Shown here one piece after another: positions 1 through 5,732 of a stretch of 11,147 nt of DNA. Position numbers and translations under genes: made by a program. The notes under the pieces were generated by a model. That model was not told where the DNA came from, searched no databases, and saw nothing but the letters and a program-made list of their open reading frames with translations. Source of the stretch: an uncultured Oscillospiraceae bacterium (GTDB lineage: Bacteria > Bacillota > Clostridia > Oscillospirales > Oscillospiraceae); NCBI GenBank assembly GCA_934646175.1, contig CAKUEI010000058.1, forward strand, positions 1-11,147. The letters run 5' to 3'. Numbering within the stretch: position 1 is the first letter of the stretch; each line of letters starts with the position of its first letter.

Positions 1-14
1 GAGGAGGGGATTTC

Positions 15-1301
15 GTGCCTGTACAGCACTTTGATCAGGACGCTGCCCGGGCTGCCGCCCGGGATTTTCAGGACGCCTGTCAGGTCCCCTGCCGCCTCTG
101 CGACGAAAACGGCCAGTCTCTTTCTGGCTCCGCCATCGGCTGGAGCTGTTCCACCTGTCAGGCTCTGTGCCGCCGGCTGGGCAAGTCCGCCGCCTGTGAA
201 AAGCTGCACCTTTACGGTGCCCTGCAGGCTGAGCGCTTCGGTGGCCGCTATATCTACTTCTGCCCCTGCGGCCTTACGTGGTTCGCCTCCCCCATTCTGG
301 AGCGAGGGCATCTGGTCGCCGCGCTGGTGGGCGGCCCGATCCTGATCATGGACGAGGACGACTTTTTCGCCCATGGTTTCTTCATGCAGGAAGCCACCAG
401 CCCCATCGTCTCCGTGTCGGCAAAGGCGCTGCTCTCCACCGTTCCAAAAATGGAGCCCAGCCGGGCCAATTCTCTCTCTAAGTTGCTGTTCACCTCTGCC
501 CTTTCCCTCAGCGACCGGACGGCGGAGCTGCAGCAGCGCAGTGCCGATCAGGACCAGCAGAGCCAGATCTCTCAGTACATTTACGCCCTCAAGCAAAGCG
601 GCAGCTGGACCAGTCCCACCTACTATGTAGAAAAAGAGCGTGAGCTGACCCGCGCCGTCTCCCACGGCGATCAGTCCGCCGCGGGCAGCATTTTGAACGA
701 GATTTTGGGCCACCTCATGTTCTCCAGCGGCGGCAAAGTCTCCGTCGTGTTTCCCCGGGTCACCGAGCTGTTGGTCATTCTCTCCCGCGCTGCCATCAGC
801 GGCGGCGCGGACGCCGAGCAGATCTTCGGCCTGAACTATCATTATCTGAACGAGCTGAACTGCCAGACGAATTTCGAGTGCCTGTGCCGCTGGCTTTCCA
901 ATATCCTCCGCCGCTTCACCAGTCTGGTGTTCGAAGTTACCGACATCAAGCATCGCGACATCGTCTATAAAGCTTCCGGCTACGTCAAGGACCATTACCG
1001 AGAGCATATCACGCTGGAAAGTGCAGCAGAATTCGTTGGGTATTCCCCCAGCTACCTTTCCCGGGTGTTCAAGGCGGACATGGGCTCCAGCTTCAACAAT
1101 TACCTGAATGAATACCGCATCGAGAAGAGCAAGGTCCTCCTTCTGGAAGAGGGCGCCACCGTTCTCTCCGTCTCGCAGGACGTCGGGTTTGACGACTCCA
1201 GCTATTTCTCCAAGGTGTTCAAGCGGGTCACCGGCGTTCCCCCCGGAAAATTCCGCGAGGCCGGCGGCCGCCTTCCCCGCAGAAACGAGGGCATCGCATA
1301 A
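15..1301 (+). CDS. PocR-sensor / AraC-family transcriptional regulator
   Basis: A one-component regulator of 428 aa. The N-terminal part (about residues 15-170) resembles the PocR ligand-binding domain: closely spaced cysteines at 22, 26 and 29, further Cys pairs (CSTC, then CRRLGKSAAC), and the run FGGRYIYFCPCGLTWFASPI that ends the domain. The C-terminal part (about 315-416) is an AraC-type double helix-turn-helix, with YSPSYLSRVFK in the first HTH and the family signature VGFDDSSYFSKVFKRVTGVPPGKFR. PocR domains in known systems sense diols or hydrocarbon-derived ligands and often control corrinoid-dependent pathways. I chose the GTG at 15 because GAGGAGGGGA at 1-10 is a good Shine-Dalgarno 4 bases before it. 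The stop is 19 bases before the DUF6951 start, so the two are probably cotranscribed. It is the best candidate for controlling the methyltransferase and transporter genes downstream; its ligand cannot be read from the sequence. Confidence 0.93.
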   Translation: MPVQHFDQDAARAAARDFQDACQVPCRLCDENGQSLSGSAIGWSCSTCQALCRRLGKSAACEKLHLYGALQAERFGGRYIYFCPCGLTWFASPILERGHLVAALVGGPILIMDEDDFFAHGFFMQEATSPIVSVSAKALLSTVPKMEPSRANSLSKLLFTSALSLSDRTAELQQRSADQDQQSQISQYIYALKQSGSWTSPTYYVEKERELTRAVSHGDQSAAGSILNEILGHLMFSSGGKVSVVFPRVTELLVILSRAAISGGADAEQIFGLNYHYLNELNCQTNFECLCRWLSNILRRFTSLVFEVTDIKHRDIVYKASGYVKDHYREHITLESAAEFVGYSPSYLSRVFKADMGSSFNNYLNEYRIEKSKVLLLEEGATVLSVSQDVGFDDSSYFSKVFKRVTGVPPGKFREAGGRLPRRNEGIA

Positions 1302-1320
1302 AGAAAGGAAGCATTCTCCT

Positions 1321-1647
1321 ATGACAAAAGTAACCATCCATCCCGGCATCTGCGGCTTCGTCGCCCAGGCTGAAGCGCAAGCGGACGAGGACCAGATCGA
1401 GGTCACCCTCACCGTCCGCTCCGGATGTGAGGCCGTCCGCAATCTCATGGCCGCCGTCGGCCCCACCTTTGATGCCATGGAGCTATGCCTCTGCCGCCCC
1501 GGGCAGGATCCTCTCACCCAATGGGCTGGGGAGCACTTCCCCGTTCACGCCGGGTGCCCGGTCATCTCCGGTATCCTGAAATGTGCCGAGGCCGAAGCTG
1601 GCCTTGCCCTGAAAAAGGACTGTTCCATTCATTTCGAAACGGACTGA
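1321..1647 (+). CDS. DUF6951 family small cysteine-containing protein
   Basis: A 108-aa protein that I recognise as the DUF6951 type: the N-terminal motif HPGICGF (C11), SGCEAV (C36), and the C-terminal block HAGCPVISGILKCAEAEAGL (C79, C88) followed by an alternating-polarity end. There are extra cysteines at 56, 58 and 101. No biochemical function is known to me. From memory, such proteins often lie next to UroD-fold methyltransferase genes, as here; this was not checked. The ATG at 1321 follows AAAGGAAG, placed about 10 bases upstream, and sits 19 bases after the regulator's stop, so it is likely the second gene of that operon. The reading frame is open further upstream, but that part overlaps the regulator in another frame and is not homologous. 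The conserved Cys residues could bind a metal or carry a thiol-bound group, which is speculation. Confidence 0.82.
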   Translation: MTKVTIHPGICGFVAQAEAQADEDQIEVTLTVRSGCEAVRNLMAAVGPTFDAMELCLCRPGQDPLTQWAGEHFPVHAGCPVISGILKCAEAEAGLALKKDCSIHFETD

Positions 1648-1663
1648 CCGGCCTCTCAATTTC

Positions 1664-1700
1664 AAAAGCGCCCGGACGCAGATACGTCCGGGCGCTTTTT
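1664..1700. terminator. Bidirectional intrinsic terminator between DUF6951 and padR
   Basis: A perfect 15-bp inverted repeat, AAAAGCGCCCGGACG (1664-1678) with CGTCCGGGCGCTTTT (1685-1699), around the 6-nt loop CAGATA. A run of T follows on the + strand, and the A run at the left arm gives T on the - strand. It lies 16 bases after the DUF6951 stop and directly abuts the stop codon of the convergent PadR gene, so it can end both transcripts. Confidence 0.92.
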
Positions 1701-2080
1701 CACGCTTTTTCCGCTTCGCGGCACGCCGCGATCCCGCCGAGAATTGCATCGATGTTGTCGCGGTATTCCCTCAGTGTCTCATCCCAGACGCCCAAGCAGT
1801 GCCGCCCTTCGTCCGTGATGGAATAGACCCGTTTGGGCTTGCTGCCCGATTCCGTGTCCCACTGCGAGGTCACCAGCCCCCCGGCCTCCATCCGCTTCAA
1901 CGTCCGGTAAAGCCCCGCCGGGTCCAGACTGTCGCCGGACACCATGCCGCTCTTTTCCAGATCGTTGATCATCTGAAAGCCGTGGCTGTCCCCCTTGGAC
2001 AGCACCACCAGCAGCGCGGGCTGCAGGAACTTATCGAGGAACGACCCCCGGCAGGCGCATTTCACCGTGATCTCCTCCAT
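1700..2080 (-). CDS. PadR-family transcriptional regulator
   Basis: A 126-aa winged-helix regulator. The N-terminal segment FLQPALLVVLSKGDSHGFQM and the recognition region LDPAGLYRTLKRMEAGGLVT, followed by the wing KRVYSITDEGR, are the PadR (PF03551) pattern. The C-terminal helix ending in AACREAEKA would form the dimer interface; the length suits a short PadR. The start is set by GGAGGTGG 7 bases upstream of the ATG on the - strand. An unusual short N-terminal stretch, VKCACRG, has two cysteines ahead of the domain. It is transcribed divergently from the first methyltransferase gene and convergently with DUF6951. PadR proteins usually repress an adjacent divergent gene and themselves in response to a small molecule; control of the methyltransferase gene at 2296 is therefore a reasonable inference, not a demonstrated one. 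Confidence 0.92.
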   Translation of the reverse strand: MEEITVKCACRGSFLDKFLQPALLVVLSKGDSHGFQMINDLEKSGMVSGDSLDPAGLYRTLKRMEAGGLVTSQWDTESGSKPKRVYSITDEGRHCLGVWDETLREYRDNIDAILGGIAACREAEKA

Positions 2081-2127
2081 TCAGGAGCCACCTCCCTGTC
2101 TGTTTTTCATCCCGATTCGGTATGTTT

Positions 2128-2156
2128 ATCTTACCGCCCCCGCCGCCGCAAGTCAA
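2128..2156 (-). promoter_or_regulatory. Predicted sigma-A promoter of the PadR gene
   Basis: On the - strand, TTGACT (2156-2151) is followed after 17 bases by TAAGAT (2133-2128). The -35 is near consensus and the -10 matches at 4 of 6 positions. The start point would fall near 2121, giving a leader of about 40 bases with the Shine-Dalgarno GGAGGTGG. Confidence 0.5.
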
Positions 2157-2173
2157 CCTTGGGGTTCAAAAAC

Positions 2174-2185
2174 GCAAAAATTTGC
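2174..2185. promoter_or_regulatory. Palindrome GCAAAAATTTGC in the divergent region
   Basis: A near-perfect 12-bp dyad lying between the PadR promoter and the promoter of the first methyltransferase gene. It differs at one position from GCAAAATTTTGC at 3471-3482 upstream of the second methyltransferase gene, which suggests a binding site for a shared regulator. The rest of the 215-bp region 2081-2295 holds the two promoters and repeat sites described separately. Confidence 0.4.
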
Positions 2186-2246
2186 CCAAAATCGCACAGG
2201 ATTCCCTTCCCCTTTTCCGCAATATGCCTTAATCTTATATAGGACG

Positions 2247-2274
2247 TTGTCTACTGTTTGTATTTGTCTATTAT
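2247..2274 (+). promoter_or_regulatory. Predicted promoter of first methyltransferase gene, with 17-bp-spaced TTGTCTA repeats
   Basis: TTGTCT (2247-2252), a 16-base spacer, and TATTAT (2269-2274) form a plausible sigma-A promoter. TTGTCTA occurs at 2247-2253 and again at 2264-2270, exactly 17 bp apart, so one copy covers the -35 and the other abuts and partly overlaps the -10. The leader would be only about 15 bases, with the Shine-Dalgarno GGAGGG at 2284-2289. The repeats may be an activator or repressor site. Confidence 0.45.
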
Positions 2275-2295
2275 TATTGATATGGAGGGATCCTT

Positions 2296-3306
2296 ATGAA
2301 AATGAATATGAAGCAGTGGGTGGCCGACCAGATCGCCGCCCCGAAGAAGAAAGCCGTCCCCGTTCTGTCCTTCCCCTGCATCCAGCTGCTGGGCGTCACC
2401 GTGAACGAGCTGGTCTACGACAGCGACCTTCAGGCCAAGGGCATGAAGATGGTGGCCGACCGCTGCCCCACCGGCGCATCCGTTTCCATGATGGACCTCT
2501 CCGTGGAGGCCGAGGCCTTCGGTTCCACCATCCACATCAGCGATGACGAGGTCCCCACCGTGGTGGGCGCCATTCTGAACGAGCCGGAAGACGCCGACGC
2601 GCTGAAGGTCCCCGAAATGGGCACCGGCCGCACCGGACTGTATGTGGACGCCATCCGCAAGGTGTGCGAGACCATTACCGACCGTCCCGTCATCGCCGGC
2701 GTCATCGGCCCCTTCTCTCTGGCCGGCCGCCTCATGGGCATGACCGAGATCATGATCAACTGCTATGAAGAGCCGGAAATGGTGGAGACCGCCCAGGCCA
2801 AGGCCGCCGAGTTCATCATCAAGTACTGCCAGGCCTTCAAGGACGCGGGCGCTCACGGCGTCTGCATCGCGGAGCCTGCCGCCGGTCTGCTCTCCCCCGA
2901 CCTCATTGAGGAAATGGCCGTTCCCTATGTGAAGCAGGTCATCGACGCCGTTCAGGACGACAACTTCATGGTCCTGCTGCACAACTGCGGCAACTCCGTC
3001 AGCCGTGCTCTGCCCCAGTGGGCCAAGTGCGGCGCCATGGCCTATCATTTCGGCAACGCCGTCGACATGAAGGACATTGTGGCCGGGATGCCTTCCGACG
3101 TTCTGGTCATGGGCAACGTGGACCCCTCCAGCCAGTTCCGCAACGGTACGCCGGAATCCGTCCACAACAGAACCATCGAAGTCATGGAAGCCTGCTGCGA
3201 TCACCCCAACTTCATCATCTCCTCCGGCTGTGACATTCCTCCCGCGTCCAGCTGGGACAATATCGATGCCTTCTTCCAGGCCGTCGACGAGTTCTATCAC
3301 CGCTGA
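2296..3306 (+). CDS. UroD-fold corrinoid/thiol methyltransferase (MtaA/CmuA-like)
   Basis: A 336-aa protein of the uroporphyrinogen decarboxylase superfamily, in the branch of zinc-dependent methyltransferases such as MtaA, MtbA and CmuA, which move a methyl group between a corrinoid protein and a thiol. Visible features are the N-terminal FPCIQLLGVTVNEL region, the substrate-face segment VIGPFSLAGRLMG, IAEPAAGLLSPD, the zinc motif LLHNCGN (H229, C231) and the third ligand SSGCDIPP (C312). True HemE has a conserved N-terminal Arg-rich motif that is absent here, so haem synthesis is rejected. The ATG at 2296 follows GGAGGG by 6 bases. It has its own promoter and a strong terminator and is therefore monocistronic. 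The second paralogue follows. No corrinoid protein is present in the window, so the methyl donor and acceptor are unknown. Confidence 0.9.
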   Translation: MKMNMKQWVADQIAAPKKKAVPVLSFPCIQLLGVTVNELVYDSDLQAKGMKMVADRCPTGASVSMMDLSVEAEAFGSTIHISDDEVPTVVGAILNEPEDADALKVPEMGTGRTGLYVDAIRKVCETITDRPVIAGVIGPFSLAGRLMGMTEIMINCYEEPEMVETAQAKAAEFIIKYCQAFKDAGAHGVCIAEPAAGLLSPDLIEEMAVPYVKQVIDAVQDDNFMVLLHNCGNSVSRALPQWAKCGAMAYHFGNAVDMKDIVAGMPSDVLVMGNVDPSSQFRNGTPESVHNRTIEVMEACCDHPNFIISSGCDIPPASSWDNIDAFFQAVDEFYHR

Positions 3307-3319
3307 TTCCCTTCCGCAG

Positions 3320-3364
3320 AAAAGCGCCGGGGCCGCCCATAAAAGGGCGGTCCCGGCGCTTTTT
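3320..3364 (+). terminator. Intrinsic terminator after first methyltransferase gene
   Basis: AAAAGCGCCGGG and CCGCCC pair with GGGCGG and CCCGGCGCTTTT, with one G-T wobble (3332 with 3351), around the 6-nt loop ATAAAA (3339-3344). A T tract follows at 3360-3364. It begins 13 bases after the stop codon. Confidence 0.95.
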
Positions 3365-3398
3365 CTTCCCGGTCTTTGTCCTTGTTCTGCTCACATAG

Positions 3399-3411
3399 TA
3401 GACATGGTCTA
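3399..3411. promoter_or_regulatory. Palindrome TAGAC-ATG-GTCTA
   Basis: Perfect 5-bp arms with a 3-base centre. Read on the - strand it is TAGACCATGTCTA, matching TTGACCATGTCCA at 5048-5060 at 11 of 13 positions. It lies about 140 bp upstream of the -10 of the second methyltransferase gene and may be a distal operator. Confidence 0.35.
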
Positions 3412-3470
3412 ATAAGTGATGATTTCTCCATTTTTTAACCTATTTTCCCACTTTTTTCGTATGAAATGTT

Positions 3471-3522
3471 GCAAAATTTTGCTCTTTATACCGCAAGAAA
3501 GTTCCGAAAATCTCAAGATTTT
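3471..3522. promoter_or_regulatory. AT-rich region with two dyads upstream of second methyltransferase gene
   Basis: The 259-bp stretch 3365-3623 has no gene. Besides the palindrome at 3399 it holds GCAAAATTTTGC (3471-3482), a perfect 12-bp palindrome, and AAAATCT-CA-AGATTTT (3507-3522), a dyad with 7-bp arms centred about 45 bases upstream of the predicted start point. Their centres are 38 bp apart. The second dyad stands where an activator would contact RNA polymerase, and the promoter lacks a good -35. AT-rich DNA produces such dyads by chance fairly often. Confidence 0.4.
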
Positions 3523-3545
3523 TCATATCGCCTCTTCGTCTTTTT

Positions 3546-3554
3546 TGCTATAAT
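3546..3554 (+). promoter_or_regulatory. Extended -10 promoter of the thioredoxin-fused methyltransferase gene
   Basis: TGCTATAAT is a perfect extended -10 element. No -35 hexamer close to TTGACA exists 16-18 bases upstream, suggesting dependence on the extended -10 or on an activator. The start point would be near 3561, giving a leader of about 60 bases. The leader contains the inverted repeat TGCAT-GGTCA-ATGCA (3570-3584) and the Shine-Dalgarno AAGGAGG at 3610-3616. Confidence 0.65.
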
Positions 3555-3623
3555 GGTCCCGTGGTAAATTGCATGGTCAATGCATTTTAACGGATATGGA
3601 TCATTTGTTAAGGAGGAATCACT

Positions 3624-4967
3624 ATGACTTCGAAAGAGCTGCTGCTCGCCACCCTCGAGCATAAGCCCACCCCCCGCGCTGCATGGATCCCCTTCGCCGG
3701 TGCTTACGCATCCCGCCTGAAGGGCTATACCGCCACCGAAATGCTGCAGTCTGCCGACAAGCTGGCCGAGTGCCTGCTGGAGGTCAACCGCGTGTTCAAG
3801 CCCGACGGCATGTGCTGCATCTTCGACCTGCAGGTCGAGGCTGAGATCCTGGGCTGCGATCTGGTCTGGGCCGACGACGGTCCCCCGTCCGTCGCCTCTC
3901 ACCCCCTGGCCACCGATGAGGACGAGGATCCCACCGTTCCCTGCGAGTGCACCGTCCCTGGCCCCAATGACGGCCGTATCCCCCTGATCTGCGACGCCAT
4001 GCGCCGCGTCAAGGCCGAGATCGGCGATGAGACCGCTCTGTACGGCCTGATCACCGGCCCCTTCACCCTGGCTTCTCACCTCCGCGGCAGCGACATCTTC
4101 ATGGATATGTTCGACGATGACGAGTATGTCCACGATCTGCTGGACTACTGCAACAAGGTCGCCTTCAAGATGGCTGACTATTTTGTCGAGGCCGGCATGG
4201 ACGTCATCGCCGTGGTGGACCCCCTGATCTCCCAGATCTCCACCGATCACTTCGAGGAGTTCATGGCAGAGCCGTTCACCGCTCTCTTCGATCACATCCA
4301 CGAGAAGGGTGCCCGTTCCTCCTTCTTCGTCTGCGGCGACGCCACCCGCAACATCGAGGTCATGTGCAAGACCCACTGCAACTCCATCTCCGTGGACGAG
4401 AACATCTGCGATAAATATAACGTCGCTCTGGGCGGCAACATCCCCCTGACCACTGTCATGCTGCACGGCACTCAGATGGACAACATGAAGTATTGTGTCG
4501 ATCTGATCGACAGTTTGGACAATAAGGACGGTTTGATTGTTGCATCCGGCTGCGATATGCCTTATAATGTACCCTTCGAGAACACCATCGGCTGCATGCA
4601 GGCCGTGAACCAGACCGACGAGGTCCGCGAGATGGTCAAGGACTATGTCGCCGCCGACGACACCGCCGACGTGGTGCTGCCCGATTACGAGCATCTGGAG
4701 AAGCCTCTGGTGGAGGCCTTTACTCTGGACCCCGCTACCTGCGCCGCCTGCACCTACATGGTCGCCGCCACCGACGAGGCCAAGGAGACCTTCGGCGACG
4801 CCATCGACTACAAGGTGTACAAGTACACCGTGAAGGAAGACATCGCCCGCACCAAGAAGATGGGCGTGCCCAACCTGCCTTCCGTGTACATCAACGGCAA
4901 GCTGAAGTTCCAGTCCATCATCCCCTCCAAGGAAGAACTGGAAGCCGCGATCCGCGAAGTACTGTAA
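3624..4967 (+). CDS. UroD-fold methyltransferase-like protein fused to a thioredoxin-like domain
   Basis: A 447-aa two-domain protein. Residues about 1-345 form a UroD/MtaA-type fold: N-terminal LEHKPTPRAAWIPFAG, YGLITGPFTLASHL, VVDPLISQIS, and SGCDMPYNVP (C310). At the place of the zinc motif H-x-C the sequence reads SSFFVCGD, i.e. F235-V236-C237, so the His ligand is replaced by Phe. Residues about 360-447 form a thioredoxin/glutaredoxin-like domain with the redox motif C373-A-A-C376 at the start of a helix, the cis-proline in GVPNLPSVYING (P419), and a final helix SKEELEAAIREVL. The ATG at 3624 lies 7 bases after AAGGAGG. The perfect ribosome site, the strong promoter and the almost exclusive use of GTC, ATC and CTG codons suggest high expression. 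It may be a methyltransferase acting on a protein thiol or disulfide, or a non-catalytic or redox-controlled paralogue of the upstream gene; the activity is unknown. Confidence 0.88.
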   Translation: MTSKELLLATLEHKPTPRAAWIPFAGAYASRLKGYTATEMLQSADKLAECLLEVNRVFKPDGMCCIFDLQVEAEILGCDLVWADDGPPSVASHPLATDEDEDPTVPCECTVPGPNDGRIPLICDAMRRVKAEIGDETALYGLITGPFTLASHLRGSDIFMDMFDDDEYVHDLLDYCNKVAFKMADYFVEAGMDVIAVVDPLISQISTDHFEEFMAEPFTALFDHIHEKGARSSFFVCGDATRNIEVMCKTHCNSISVDENICDKYNVALGGNIPLTTVMLHGTQMDNMKYCVDLIDSLDNKDGLIVASGCDMPYNVPFENTIGCMQAVNQTDEVREMVKDYVAADDTADVVLPDYEHLEKPLVEAFTLDPATCAACTYMVAATDEAKETFGDAIDYKVYKYTVKEDIARTKKMGVPNLPSVYINGKLKFQSIIPSKEELEAAIREVL

Positions 4968-4990
4968 TCTGCGATCCTCCGGGGACGGAG

Positions 4991-5020
4991 GGGGCCGCGG
5001 CGTACCGCCGCCGCGGCCCC
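4991..5020 (+). terminator. GC-rich hairpin after the fused methyltransferase gene
   Basis: GGGGCCGCGGCG (4991-5002) pairs perfectly with CGCCGCGGCCCC (5009-5020) around the loop TACCGC. It starts 23 bases after the stop. No immediate T tract follows (only TTTT at 5042-5045), so it may be an imperfect terminator or mainly a transcript-stabilising 3' end. Confidence 0.6.
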
Positions 5021-5047
5021 GCCTCCCCATTCCTTATCCCCTTTTAC

Positions 5048-5098
5048 TTGACCATGTCCAACGTTTGACCGTTTCCGTTTTTTGACCATATCACAATT
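5048..5098 (+). repeat. Three tandem 17-bp repeats beginning TTGACC
   Basis: TTGACC occurs at 5048, 5065 and 5082, exactly 17 bp apart. The following bases are also related: TTGACCATGTCCA, TTGACCGTTTCCG and TTGACCATATCAC. The array lies directly upstream of the DUF5714 gene and overlaps its probable promoter, as expected of a multi-site operator bound in tandem by a regulator. AraC-family proteins often use direct repeats of about this size. Confidence 0.7.
5065..5094 (+). promoter_or_regulatory. Possible promoter of the DUF5714-transporter operon
   Basis: TTGACC (5065-5070) followed after 18 bases by TATCAC (5089-5094) is the best -35/-10 pair I see before the DUF5714 gene. The -10 is weak. 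The -35 is also the middle copy of the 17-bp repeat, so the promoter would be directly covered by whatever binds the repeats. Confidence 0.3.
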
Positions 5099-5119
5099 TG
5101 ATTTCCTGAGGTGACTTTT

Positions 5120-5713
5120 ATGGCAATGCTCCCCGATCCGCAGCGGATGGAGCTCATCCGCCAGACCTGTCTCTCCATCTATGACGCGGGCCAGCCCCGC
5201 TCCGCCTTTGACATCGCGCAGGCCCTGATGGACCTTCCCGAGCTTCCCATGCACTGCCCGTACCACCATTACCTGATCCCTGCCGCCCTGCTCACCGCCG
5301 CGCAGCTCTCCACCGGGGGCGGGCGCGAAATGCTGGAAAAGCAGCTTGATCAGGCCCGGGAGCGGGCTGGCATCATCCCCGGCGGTTTTTGCGGCCAGTT
5401 CGGAGCCTGCGGTGCCGCCATCGGCTGCGGCATCTTCACCTGCATCTGGCAGAAGACCGATCCGCACTCCAAATCCGGCTGGGCAGCCGACAATGAGATG
5501 ACCGCCCGCTGTCTTTCCTCCATCGCCACGGTGGAAGGGCCTCGCTGCTGCAAGCGGGTCACCTATCTGGCCCTTCAGGCCGCTCTCCCCGCCGCGCAGG
5601 AGCTCTTAGGCGTCGACCTTGGCTCCATGCCGTCCTTTACCTGTCACCATCATGCCCGCAGCCGCGACTGCCGGCATGAGGCGTGTCCCTTCTATCCCGC
5701 AGACGCGGAATAA
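5120..5713 (+). CDS. DUF5714 domain protein
   Basis: A 197-aa protein recognisable as DUF5714 from three blocks: MHCPYHHYLIPAALLTA (about residues 44-60), GGFCGQFGACGAAIGCGIF (88-106) and GPRCCKR (140-146), plus three C-terminal cysteines (175, 184, 189) of the form TCHHH...DC...ACPFYP. The many conserved Cys and His suggest a metal or cofactor site, but the function is unknown to me; from memory, relatives accompany methyltransferase genes. The frame extends to a GTG at 5111, but that codon lies inside the Shine-Dalgarno GAGGTGA (5108-5114), so I place the start at the ATG at 5120 (5-base spacing); the ATG at 5126 is an alternative. It is the first gene of an operon with the importer: the stop is 19 bases before the lipoprotein gene. 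Confidence 0.86.
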   Translation: MAMLPDPQRMELIRQTCLSIYDAGQPRSAFDIAQALMDLPELPMHCPYHHYLIPAALLTAAQLSTGGGREMLEKQLDQARERAGIIPGGFCGQFGACGAAIGCGIFTCIWQKTDPHSKSGWAADNEMTARCLSSIATVEGPRCCKRVTYLALQAALPAAQELLGVDLGSMPSFTCHHHARSRDCRHEACPFYPADAE

Positions 5714-5732
5714 AAAACAAAGGAGAATTTAC

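Noticed and set aside
1108..1320. Extended N-terminus for the DUF6951 protein
   Set aside because: The frame is open back to 1108 but overlaps the AraC domain and gives a Ser/Pro/Arg-rich shadow peptide; the family starts at the ATG at 1321.
2296..4967. Annotation of the two UroD-fold genes as HemE (haem biosynthesis)
   Set aside because: Both lack the N-terminal Arg-rich motif of true uroporphyrinogen decarboxylase; the first has the H-x-C...C zinc set of methyltransferases, and the surroundings contain no haem synthesis gene.
3513..5030. Long leftward open frame of about 505 codons
   Set aside because: It is the antisense of the fused methyltransferase, rich in Val, Gly, His and Asp because of the C-ending codons of the real gene, with no ribosome site or recognisable domain.
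5619..5732. Extended N-terminus for the binding lipoprotein
   Set aside because: It would bury the signal peptide behind 38 residues encoded inside DUF5714; the lipobox and Shine-Dalgarno fix the start at 5733.
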